Shown here: one piece after another, positions 6,463 through 13,175 of the stretch | Position numbering within the stretch: position 1 is the first letter of the stretch | Layout of the letters: each line of letters opens with the position of its first letter | DNA from: Puniceicoccales bacterium | Lineage (GTDB): Bacteria > Verrucomicrobiota > Verrucomicrobiia > Opitutales > LL51 | Direction: 5' to 3' | Length of the DNA stretch: 15,861 nucleotides | NCBI GenBank assembly: GCA_031278845.1 | Contig: JAITJQ010000033.1 | Location: forward strand, 1 to 15,861 | Notes under the pieces: model-generated | The model's database searches: none | What the model saw: the letters and a program-made list of their open reading frames with translations, nothing else | Told to the model about the DNA's origin: nothing | Program-made: the position numbers and the translations under genes

Positions 6463-7431
6463 CTAGAAAATTTTATTAAGGGTTATACCGAAGGTTGAGC
6501 TTTTATCCCTTTTGCCATAGCGGCCGGAGAAGTGGAAATTAAAAAAGCAAGATTCTGTGCAACGGAAATGGATACCGGCCGTAAGGAGTAGCTGGGTACT
6601 ATCGAAGGCGGAGCATGTGAAATTTTCCGCAACGTTATGGATCGTTATGGTTTCACCGGACCAATGTTTGCGCAAATCGCAGTTGGCGCCGAGGAAGCAA
6701 TGGGCATAAAATAGTTTGCTATCTTTTTCGCATTTGATGCCGGCGATACCGTCAATCGATTGTAAACGTAATGAAGTTTGCGACCACTCCTTCGCTCCAT
6801 TTTGTTTCAGATTATCGCTGCGCAGGGCTACATTGGGGCCGATTTTGAAGTTGTGCCATTTCCAGGGATAGTAGATATCAATTTTGCTATGGAGGATACG
6901 ATGGTGATGGGTAAAATGGTCGAAATTGATGCCATGGCAGATCAGGTTTTGAGCATTCGTATGGGACGTACCGAATCCCATGATCGACGTGGTTGAAACA
7001 TCAAAGCCCCAGATGTGAAAGTTACAGTAGTAACCGGCAAATCCTATATTCAGGCGACCATTCTTGATATGGTTGTAGTGATAGTCGATGTTATTGCTAG
7101 CGGTACCGCCAAAGAATCCTACGGCACAGGTTCGTTTGAGGATAAAATTATCGTAGGAAAAATCGAAGCCTGCGAATGCGATACCACCATCTGAATCGTA
7201 ATATTTTCCATTTCCGTGGGCATAGCCAATGGTTCCGAAGATTTCGATTGGGTGCGTACTGTTCCGGGGGAATATTTTTTTCGCTTCCACCGAATGTTGA
7301 GTGATACTACTATCGAGGGCGTACACACTATTTTTCAGTAACGAAGCGAGTTCCGTATAGGGGCTTTCGAATCCGCCAGCTATCTTTCCTAGCAATAAGC
7401 ATCCACAAAATATGATTTTTCTATGCAACAT
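6463..7431 (-). CDS. Predicted outer-membrane beta-barrel protein (autotransporter-barrel-like)
   Basis: A 322-residue protein with a signal peptide (HRK, then IIFCGCLLLG, cleavage probably near IAGG/FES). Residues about 60-322 show alternating hydrophobic and polar strands rich in Gly, Phe, Tyr and His (FGTIGYAHGNG, GGIAFAGFDFSYDN, LNIGFAGYYCNFHIWGFDVS, IDIYYPWKWHNFKIGPNVALR, FNFHFSGRYGKR). The protein ends in Phe (GITLNKIF), the terminal aromatic residue used as a BAM assembly signal. The layout resembles the beta-domain of type V autotransporters without a long passenger; the region before the strands is only about 35 residues. The family assignment rests on pattern, not a named motif. It contains an unusual number of Cys (about 10) and His for a barrel. 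It heads the operon with two pseudopilins, its stop abutting the next ATG, and diverges from the mlaF operon. Confidence 0.65.
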   Translation of the reverse strand: MLHRKIIFCGCLLLGKIAGGFESPYTELASLLKNSVYALDSSITQHSVEAKKIFPRNSTHPIEIFGTIGYAHGNGKYYDSDGGIAFAGFDFSYDNFILKRTCAVGFFGGTASNNIDYHYNHIKNGRLNIGFAGYYCNFHIWGFDVSTTSIMGFGTSHTNAQNLICHGINFDHFTHHHRILHSKIDIYYPWKWHNFKIGPNVALRSDNLKQNGAKEWSQTSLRLQSIDGIAGIKCEKDSKLFYAHCFLGANCDLRKHWSGETITIHNVAENFTCSAFDSTQLLLTAGIHFRCTESCFFNFHFSGRYGKRDKSSTFGITLNKIF

Positions 7432-7476
7432 TTCTAGAAATACCTAATATGGGAGAATAATCAATGATGAAAAATC

Positions 7477-7505
7477 TTGATTAATTGTTTAGGATTGCAC
7501 ATAAT
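7477..7505 (+). promoter_or_regulatory. Candidate sigma-70-type promoter for the mlaF operon
   Basis: TTGATT (7477-7482) and CATAAT (7500-7505) are separated by 17 bases in the AT-rich gap between the divergent barrel and mlaF genes. Transcription would begin near 7512, leaving a leader of under 10 bases to the TTG start at 7520 or about 22 bases to the GTG at 7535. Found by eye only. Confidence 0.35.
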
Positions 7506-7519
7506 GCCCCACAACTAAT

Positions 7520-8278
7520 TTGCAGAATATCTTTGTGAGTGCGGCGTTAATAGTGAAACATCTCTCCATGGCCTACGGTGACTATGTCGTGATGAATGAT
7601 CTCAATTTTGAAATTCATAGGGGGGAAATTTTTTTAATCATCGGTGGTAGTGGTTGTGGAAAAAGTACGCTTCTGAAACATCTTGTGGGGATTATACCCG
7701 TTACGAATGGTACGATTTTCTATGGTGATACGGATGTCAATTGCATCTTGGAATCGGAAAATGTTGCGCGAAAGTTCGGTATTCTCTACCAGAGTGGTGC
7801 CCTTTGGGGAGACCTAACCGTTGGAGAAAACGTTGCGCTACCCTTGGAGTATCATACCCAATTATCCCAAAGGGAGATTAAAGACCTCGTTTCCTTTAAG
7901 CTTTCGCTGGTTGGGTTAAGCGGGTGTGAGGATCGCTATCCCTTTGAACTTTCCGGTGGAATGAAGAAGCGTGCCGGCCTAGCGCGGGCGATGGTTTTAG
8001 ATCCGGAATTTTTGTTTTTCGATGAGCCTTCTGCAGGATTAGATCCCCTGACATCGAAACGTTTGGACGATTTAATTTTAGAAATTCGCGACTGTTTTGG
8101 TACGACGATTGTGATTGTCACCCACGAGTTGGCAAATATATTTGCGGTTGGAGACCGTGCGATCTATCTCGATACGAATACGAAGACGGCACTCGATATG
8201 GGAGCACCCGAATGGTTATTGCATCACGGCAATCGGCAGGTTCGCCAATTTTTATCGCGGGGAGAGAATAATGGCTAA
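7520..8278 (+). CDS. mlaF: ABC transporter ATP-binding protein, MlaF-type (MCE lipid transport)
   Basis: Cytoplasmic ATPase of an MCE/Mla-type system that moves phospholipid between inner and outer membranes. Motifs: Walker A GGSGCGKST (42-50), Q-loop YQSGALWGDLTV (90-101, where YQSGALF..LTV is typical of this subfamily), signature LSGGMKKRAGLARAM (144-158, with MlaF-like MKKR), Walker B FLFFDEPSAGLD (164-175), and H-loop His202. All catalytic residues are present, and the 252 residues are of normal length. The start is uncertain: TTG at 7520 or GTG at 7535 both fit, and neither has a Shine-Dalgarno sequence. The first ATG in frame (7568) is too late because it would remove the first core strand. 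It overlaps the MCE gene by 8 bases. The permease (MlaE), normally next to it, is missing here and must be encoded elsewhere if the system works. Confidence 0.92.
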   Translation: MQNIFVSAALIVKHLSMAYGDYVVMNDLNFEIHRGEIFLIIGGSGCGKSTLLKHLVGIIPVTNGTIFYGDTDVNCILESENVARKFGILYQSGALWGDLTVGENVALPLEYHTQLSQREIKDLVSFKLSLVGLSGCEDRYPFELSGGMKKRAGLARAMVLDPEFLFFDEPSAGLDPLTSKRLDDLILEIRDCFGTTIVIVTHELANIFAVGDRAIYLDTNTKTALDMGAPEWLLHHGNRQVRQFLSRGENNG

Positions 8279-9266
8279 GAAAGGAAATCTATTTGCGATT
8301 GGTGTATTCGTTATAAGCGCGTTAGCGTTGTTTATGGTTGCATTGATCGTTCTATTTCGTGGGAGCTTTTTTAGCAACATGACTTCCGTTGTTTTCTATT
8401 TCAATGGTTCACTCAATGGTCTCGATATCGGTTCGGCGGTGAAGTTTAAGGGGGTACGCATTGGCAATGTGAAGGCGATCGATATCGTCTATGATTCCGA
8501 TAGTGGGGTTAGGACGCCCGTCATTGCGGAAATCGATACCAATATTTTTTCACCCTCGGCCCAATTATTATCCAAATACGAACGCGACCAATTTTATCAA
8601 AATCAAACCATGAATGGTCTTGCGGCGAAGTTAAGCATGGAAAGTTTCGTGACGGGAAAACTTTTCGTTGAACTCGACTACTATCGACCGGGTAAATTGC
8701 GTTTTTATGGAAAGAATAGGACCAATTTCCCCCAAATCCCTACGATTGCATCGGAGGTCGAGAAATTTATAGCCAGTGCGGACCATGTACTGAAGCAATT
8801 TGGTCAAATTGATTTCAAGAATATTTCGACGCGATTGGTTTCGATTTTATCGAATCTGGACGACCAACTCCAGAATTTCAATCTTGAAGAAATGGTTCAT
8901 AATGTTTCCGAAGCGGCTATAAGCGTTCAAAACTTTTTCCATCCGGATAATATGCGGGCATTGATTGAGCGTCTTTCCGAGGTCATTTCCGATGTGCAGC
9001 GATTTTTAAGTAATGTATCTGCGGTTTTGGATCAATTTGGGGTAAATTTTGGTATAGCAGCGAATGGGGTATACCAAGCTTCCGAGCGATTTAGAGACAC
9101 ATGCGGGCATATTTCGGAACTGATCGGACCGCAATCGGATTTTAGGGAAAGTGCCAAAGATTTTCTATTACAGGCGACGAGAGCGGTACAATCGCTGCGT
9201 TATCTCCTAGATTTACTGAATAAAACACCCAATGCATTATTTGCGGGGATTGACTATGAGGACTAA
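8271..9266 (+). CDS. mlaD: MCE-domain substrate-binding protein, MlaD-like
   Basis: This is the periplasmic, inner-membrane-anchored MCE component that forms the lipid-carrying ring of Mla/PqiB/LetB-type systems. The start is ATG 8271, preceded by GGGGAGAG at good spacing, rather than an upstream in-frame codon inside mlaF. That gives 331 residues. Residues 7-29 form one membrane anchor (NLFAIGVFVISALALFMVAL). A single MCE domain spans about 36-125 and contains the family pattern LDIGSAVKFKGVRIGNVKAI (51-70). Residues about 165-310 are helical with heptad-like spacing (SILSNLDDQLQNFNLEEMVH, SEVISDVQRFLSNVSAVLDQ), longer than in E. coli MlaD (about 183 residues) and closer to MCE proteins with a helical needle-like extension. 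It overlaps the lipoprotein gene by 11 bases. Confidence 0.9.
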   Translation: MAKKGNLFAIGVFVISALALFMVALIVLFRGSFFSNMTSVVFYFNGSLNGLDIGSAVKFKGVRIGNVKAIDIVYDSDSGVRTPVIAEIDTNIFSPSAQLLSKYERDQFYQNQTMNGLAAKLSMESFVTGKLFVELDYYRPGKLRFYGKNRTNFPQIPTIASEVEKFIASADHVLKQFGQIDFKNISTRLVSILSNLDDQLQNFNLEEMVHNVSEAAISVQNFFHPDNMRALIERLSEVISDVQRFLSNVSAVLDQFGVNFGIAANGVYQASERFRDTCGHISELIGPQSDFRESAKDFLLQATRAVQSLRYLLDLLNKTPNALFAGIDYED

Positions 9267-9900
9267 GATTTTTTTACGTTACGGATTATTGATGATTGCG
9301 CTATGCGGTTCGGGTTGTACGCTTTTCAAGACGACGCCCGATCGGACGCGTTTATTTGATATTGGATTTAGTGGGGAGCAAGCGACGGTATCTTCCATTG
9401 AGGGGGCGAAGATTTGTCTCGTTTTAAATAATTTTCCGGACTACCTTGATGGGCCGCAGATGATTACCAAGATTGGCCAACACGAGTTAAAGAGTAATCC
9501 GCGTTACCGTTGGGCAAGGCCGCTTTCGGAAACGATTCTTCACATTGTGCGGCGAAAGCTCCAACAGAATTTTCCAAATGTTTGCATTTACGAATTTCCA
9601 AAGGACAGTGCAGGTAAAGTAGACTTCACGTTACAGTTAGACGTCGATGGGTTAAAGATTTGCGAGATGGGGCAGCAGGTTATTTTTGTAGGTACATGGG
9701 CATTTTTAGATGGGAAGCAAGGATATATTAATCGATCTGATTTTGAGTTTCGCGAATCTTTTTCGGACGCTCCTGATCATTACGAAAAGATCGTATCCCA
9801 AGTGGAACAGGTAATCCTTCATTTAAGCGATGTACTTATAAAGGAAATGGATCTTATTCTTCTTAAAAGGACACTGAAAAACAAACCGATCAATGACTAG
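9256..9900 (+). CDS. ABC-type transport auxiliary lipoprotein, PqiC-like
   Basis: A 214-residue lipoprotein. Residues 1-20 are a signal with lipobox GSGC, so Cys21 would be lipidated (LLMIALCGSGC). The body matches the ABC_trans_aux/PqiC (DUF330) pattern: a strand ending NNFPDYLDGPQMITKIGQHEL (about 58-78), then RWARPLSETILHIVRRKLQQNFP (about 84-106), a VDFTLQLDVDGLKI strand, and a late helix (YEKIVSQVEQVILHLSDVLI). In PqiABC and related MCE systems this subunit sits at the outer membrane and docks with the MCE protein. ATG 9256 is chosen over 9232 because it gives the clean lipoprotein signal and has GGGG about 8 bases upstream. It is the last gene of the mlaF-mlaD-pqiC-like run. The family call is by pattern; LptE-like or other auxiliary lipoproteins are less likely in this context. 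Confidence 0.8.
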   Translation: MRTKIFLRYGLLMIALCGSGCTLFKTTPDRTRLFDIGFSGEQATVSSIEGAKICLVLNNFPDYLDGPQMITKIGQHELKSNPRYRWARPLSETILHIVRRKLQQNFPNVCIYEFPKDSAGKVDFTLQLDVDGLKICEMGQQVIFVGTWAFLDGKQGYINRSDFEFRESFSDAPDHYEKIVSQVEQVILHLSDVLIKEMDLILLKRTLKNKPIND

Positions 9901-9963
9901 CCCACAAGCCATCGTTTTTTGATGAGGTATCTACAAACAGGGCTAGTATTGTTTATGCATTTA

Positions 9964-10496
9964 TCAATCGGCAGGGATTCTTTCATAAGGAAGAAGCTGG
10001 CCGTCTTGCCCTGTTTTTAACGAAAGTTTATTGACCATTTCATAATGTTTTATGGGGCTACTTCCCTGGGTGAAGTAATCAACAAACTGAATGGCGTAGA
10101 CATCTTTAATTTGGGGCACCCATTCGCCACCTTCAAATTCCTGATTGGCAAAAGTCGAAGCGGCATAAAACAATACCCGCTTATCGAAATTGTCGTGGCG
10201 AATCATCTGCATTTCGATGATGATGTGCTCCCGTTTGGTTGTAATCGCATGATAATTCATGGCCGCAAAGGAACTGTGTCCCTGTAGCGGAACTTCCAGT
10301 CTCCCTTCATCGGCAATGCGGATGGGAGCCAGATGGATACTCTTAAAAAGTTCGTTGGTGAGCGATTCTGCGATCTCGGGGTCAGACAGCATCGCCTAAA
10401 ACCCACATTCGAAGTAGCTTTAATAAAGTGAGTTATACCCGTACCATTCACCGGCATACCAAATCCCTCAAAAGGTGGTCCATTATATCGATTCAT
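9964..10496 (-). pseudogene. Frameshifted, shortened Rpn/PDDEXK-type transposase-family nuclease
   Basis: Two frames join into one protein if a single base is restored near 10397. Frame 1 (10496 down) reads MNRYNGPP..., then ATSNVGF. Frame 2 (10392 down) reads MLSDPEIAESLTNELF, then HAITTKREHIIIEMQ and FDKRVLFYAASTFANQEFEGG. With one extra A after GGTTTT (coding strand), the joint becomes NVGF-KAM-LSDPE, matching the family's usual T-D-x-x-FK-x-x-F entry. The IEMQ, the KR and the YAA-F-Q segment are typical of the Rpn/PD-(D/E)XK nuclease transposase family (recombination-promoting nucleases). The usual Asp before the first core strand reads Asn in AMNYHAIT. The protein stops at about 177 residues, where relatives are often near 300. 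Frameshift, lost residue and short C-terminus together suggest a decaying copy. A single-base sequencing error would explain the frameshift alone. Confidence 0.7.
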
Positions 10497-10623
10497 GATT
10501 TTCAGTACGTTTTGAAAAAACAGCTCCCGTCAAGAAAAATGTTTAAAAATAATGCAGAAGGGAATAGACGAAAAATAGTACAGAAAGAAGTATTGTAATA
10601 AAACATTTCGGCCTGTGTATTAT

Positions 10624-11964
10624 TTAGGATGGAAGAGCACGCTTTCTTTTAATATGAATGGTGGAAATGACAAAACATGTTACGGAAATGAAAAGAAAAA
10701 TGCGTGTCAAAATGAAGTAAGAACCGAAGTCCTTTTTGGCGTAGCTGAGTGCCGACGGTGCGATGGAAGCGAAAAAGGATACGATCGATGCCGCAGTGGA
10801 CATGATGCGCCCAAGGTATTTTTTGCCAAAAAGTTTGGGCCAAGGTGCTACGTAAACAATTCCGTAGAGGGCCCAGTTGAAACCGCATAGAAAAACGAAA
10901 AACCATAGCCCCCATGATGTAAAAGTGTTTTCTAAAAAGAACATCATGGCCGCATTGGTCGAAAAAATTACGAGTAAACAGTAGCGGATCGAAAATCGAT
11001 CCTGAAGGATGCTGAACAAAACCCCAGAGATTGCACTGATTATAGCAATGTAAGGAAAAATATCGAAAGGATCGGCGATGCAAGCATGGGTTTCGCGAAA
11101 GATGTCGACGATATGAGTTTGTAAGCCTGTTGAAGCAAAGGTCGATGTGGCAACCGCTAGGGAAAAAATCCAGAAGTCAAAGGTGCCTAAAGCTTGACAT
11201 AGCGTGTAGTCATGCGAAATATTTGCACTTTCTTCCTTGGCGATATTCACTGTGTTGCACTCATCCTTTGAACCGTTACGATTGATGCCGATCGATTGGG
11301 GATTATCGCGGCATAGGGCCCAAATAATGGGTAGAAATCCCAGAAGAGTAACGAATCCTAGCAGTATCCAGGTGTTGAGATAACCCAATTCTTCAACTAA
11401 AAGATGAATGACCTTGGGTGCACAACCGAAGGTAATGGACATAAAAATACCGGAAATGCCAAGAGCGGTGCAACTTTTTTTGTCATACCAGTGGAGGAGC
11501 ATCATGCGGCTGGCGAGCGGGATGAGGTTCTGTCCGCATAGTTTTAATAGAAGAAGTCCCGAAAATAGAATACCCGTAACGGCCGTAGAAGACGAGATGT
11601 AGTTCTCCAATGAGGCGATGGCGGAAACAATATGCCCCATGAAGAGTAGGGTTAATCCCAGCACTAATGTACTATAGGTTACGGCTCGACGAATTCCAAT
11701 GTGATCAAAAATCATGCCAAATAACGGCAATAACAATGGGCTGAGCAGGGTCGCAACAGCGAGAATGTTACTAAAATGTGTGCGAGTGATATGTAAATTT
11801 TCGATTAGTGCTTCCGTGAAAGGGCAAAGACCCACACTGTGGCCGGGAACAGTAATCGCTCGTGCACAGAGGTAGGTAAAAAAAATAACCCAGCTATAGG
11901 AAAATGGCATCCGCTTAGGAGAAAAAGGGAAATTGGGGGCGAAGATTTTCAAATCAAAGGACAT
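10624..11964 (-). CDS. Major facilitator superfamily transporter
   Basis: A 446-residue integral inner-membrane protein with about 12 hydrophobic helices in two halves, split by a hydrophilic loop at about 225-255 (NRNGSKDECNTVNIAKEES). The family-typical loop between helices 2 and 3 appears as GMIFDHIGIRRA (about 82-93), matching the MFS G-x-x-x-D-x-x-G-x-R-R signature. The second half has DRFSIRY at the equivalent place. The segment LCQALGTFDFWIFSLAV at the start of the second half is like the oxalate/formate antiporter-type or monocarboxylate-type subgroup (E-A-L-x-T-x-x-FW). Substrate cannot be told. The start is the first ATG; Met19 is an alternative (MPFSYSWVIFF) just before helix 1. 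It is transcribed alone, after the Rpn remnant in map order, with the GC-rich repeat cluster upstream. Confidence 0.85.
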   Translation of the reverse strand: MSFDLKIFAPNFPFSPKRMPFSYSWVIFFTYLCARAITVPGHSVGLCPFTEALIENLHITRTHFSNILAVATLLSPLLLPLFGMIFDHIGIRRAVTYSTLVLGLTLLFMGHIVSAIASLENYISSSTAVTGILFSGLLLLKLCGQNLIPLASRMMLLHWYDKKSCTALGISGIFMSITFGCAPKVIHLLVEELGYLNTWILLGFVTLLGFLPIIWALCRDNPQSIGINRNGSKDECNTVNIAKEESANISHDYTLCQALGTFDFWIFSLAVATSTFASTGLQTHIVDIFRETHACIADPFDIFPYIAIISAISGVLFSILQDRFSIRYCLLVIFSTNAAMMFFLENTFTSWGLWFFVFLCGFNWALYGIVYVAPWPKLFGKKYLGRIMSTAASIVSFFASIAPSALSYAKKDFGSYFILTRIFLFISVTCFVISTIHIKRKRALPS

Positions 11965-12272
11965 AAAACCGACCCGGATAATTTATGGAACGTTACAAAG
12001 ATCAAGCATAAAATACTTTAATGTGGGGCTTCGGCTGCCCGGGGCTCCGGCTGCCCAGGGGGGCTCTGCCCCCCTGGACCACCCGCAAGGAGTCGGAGAC
12101 TCCTTGACTTCCTTCGGCGGCCGAGCCCGGCGCGGAACGCGCCGGGCTCGGCCGCAAGGTCAAGTTTCTTTTCTTTTTGATTCCTGCGGATTGATCCAGT
12201 GGCGATGCCACTGGATCAATCCGCTAAAGCAAGCATGGGGGGGCTAAGGGGGAAGCATTCCCCCTTGCAATG
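11965..12272. other. Gene-free gap, 308 bases, mostly repeat cluster
   Basis: Bases 11965-12024 are the AT-rich leader of the MFS gene. The rest, up to the stop codon of the hydrolase gene at 12273, is GC-rich repeat and hairpin sequence (copy C and its tail hairpin). Overlapping open frames on both strands run through the repeats and are not credible genes. Confidence 0.75.
12025..12266 (+). repeat. Multi-hairpin intergenic element, rearranged copy C
   Basis: It opens with a 16-base tandem repeat (GGGGCTTCGGCTGCCC at 12025, GGGGCTCCGGCTGCCC at 12041). Then come h2 at 12055-12077 (10 perfect pairs, CCAGGGGGGC), h4 at 12087-12105 (AAGGAGTC gga GACTCCTT), and h5 at 12117-12155 (18 perfect pairs, loop GAA). 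h3 is displaced to 12186-12224 (18 perfect pairs, loop GAT, core GGATTGATCC). A tail hairpin AAGGGGGAA/TTCCCCCTT sits at 12246-12266, 6 bases from the hydrolase stop codon. Bases 12080-12105 (ACCCGCAAGGAGTC onward) align with the h3 right end and h4 of copy A. This suggests h3 was deleted from its normal place while a separate h3 lies downstream. Confidence 0.85.
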
Positions 12273-13175
12273 TTAGGGGTATAAAAGTACGTCAGGTTTT
12301 TTGGTTCGCACCATAAAGCTTCGGATTGTCGCAATGGCTTCGATAGCCATATCTTCCAGGACGTAGTGTCCTGCCTCTTCGTAACGCACCACCTGAGCGC
12401 CGTAGAAAAAGCTTTCCCATTCCCGGAGGAACCAGTCGGTGAAGCAGAAATCGCGGTCACCCCAGAGGATCAAAATTTTTTTCTGGCTCAGTAGAAACAA
12501 CGCATTTTCGATTTGGGTTAGAGTTTCCCAGGAGGGGTGTTTAGGGGCGAGGGGGATATCTGCCACAAATTTTTTTAGGGCGATACGATTTTTCCAGGAA
12601 TCGTAGGGAAAGCGGTAGCCTTCGGTCGCTGTCGAATCGAGTCCTTTTTCGGCGGCCATGAAATTAGCTCCAAGGACGAATGCATTTAGTCCACGGATGA
12701 GAAGATCGCCGATGAGGGGTAATTTACAGATAGCGATACGAAACGGAATATGTGGCGAGCGGAACGCGGCTCCATTCATAATCGTGAGGCTTTCGATGCG
12801 TTCCGGCCAACGTTCCGCGAGGGCCATACCGATGGCACAACCCCAATCGTGCATGACGAGATGAAAATGGCCTAATTTCAGGTATTCGATAACTTTGCGT
12901 GCATTTGCGATGTGATTAGCGAGGCGGTAGGCATAGGTTTGGGGTTTATCGGAGAGTCCGCAGCCCATATTATCGATTGCGATGCAGCGGAATGTTGAGC
13001 ACAATTCTCGGATTAGGTTACGGTAATAGAAGGACCAGGTTGGATTACCGTGGAGCATAACGACAGCATCGCCTTCGCCTTCATCGACGTAGTGGATTCG
13101 GTTTCCCTCACCCACATCTAAGAAATGATTTTTAAAGGGGTATACTTCCCTAAGATTTTGCGGTAATGTTTTCAT
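12273..13175 (-). CDS. oleB: Alpha/beta hydrolase of the haloalkane dehalogenase family, OleB-like
   Basis: A 300-residue soluble hydrolase. The fold motifs are clear: oxyanion segment HGNPTWSFYYRNL (42-54), nucleophile elbow VMHDWGCAIG with Asp110 (an Asp rather than Ser nucleophile, typical of haloalkane dehalogenase relatives), acid Asp242 in WGDRDFCF, and His270 in AGHYVLEDM. Beyond these, DNMGCGLSDKP, IMNGAAFRSP, IRGLNAFVLGA, YDSWKNRIA, FVADIPLAPKHPSW and REW match the pattern I know from OleB, the beta-lactone decarboxylase of the OleABCD long-chain olefin pathway, better than true dehalogenases. OleB works with OleA, OleC and OleD; none is in this window, so the pathway assignment is inference from sequence. 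The start overlaps the 3' end of the upstream protease gene by 26 bases, implying co-transcription and coupling. A haloalkane dehalogenase with other substrates is the alternative. Confidence 0.8.
   Translation of the reverse strand: MKTLPQNLREVYPFKNHFLDVGEGNRIHYVDEGEGDAVVMLHGNPTWSFYYRNLIRELCSTFRCIAIDNMGCGLSDKPQTYAYRLANHIANARKVIEYLKLGHFHLVMHDWGCAIGMALAERWPERIESLTIMNGAAFRSPHIPFRIAICKLPLIGDLLIRGLNAFVLGANFMAAEKGLDSTATEGYRFPYDSWKNRIALKKFVADIPLAPKHPSWETLTQIENALFLLSQKKILILWGDRDFCFTDWFLREWESFFYGAQVVRYEEAGHYVLEDMAIEAIATIRSFMVRTKKPDVLLYP

Noticed and set aside
8115..8270. Upstream extension of the MCE gene to 8115
   Set aside because: It lies wholly inside mlaF in another frame. ATG 8271 has a good Shine-Dalgarno sequence and gives a standard MCE N-terminal anchor.
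9232..9255. Upstream ATG for the PqiC-like lipoprotein
   Set aside because: Starting at 9256 gives a proper lipoprotein signal with a lipobox at Cys21; the longer form adds residues that do not fit a signal peptide.
9896..9947. Inverted repeat ACTAGCCC/GGGCTAGT across the end of the lipoprotein gene
   Set aside because: The loop is 36 bases and no T-tract follows, so it is a poor terminator and could be chance. It overlaps the stop codon.
11933..12247. Open frames through the 12 kb GC-rich cluster on both strands
   Set aside because: Composition is Pro/Gly/Arg-rich from hairpin DNA, there is no start context, and one shares the QWRCHWI peptide with the 1.3 kb region purely through h3.
12025..12266. 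Complete insertion sequence
   Set aside because: There is no transposase frame and no flanking target duplication; the DNA consists of hairpins only. A non-autonomous element remains possible and is covered in the findings.
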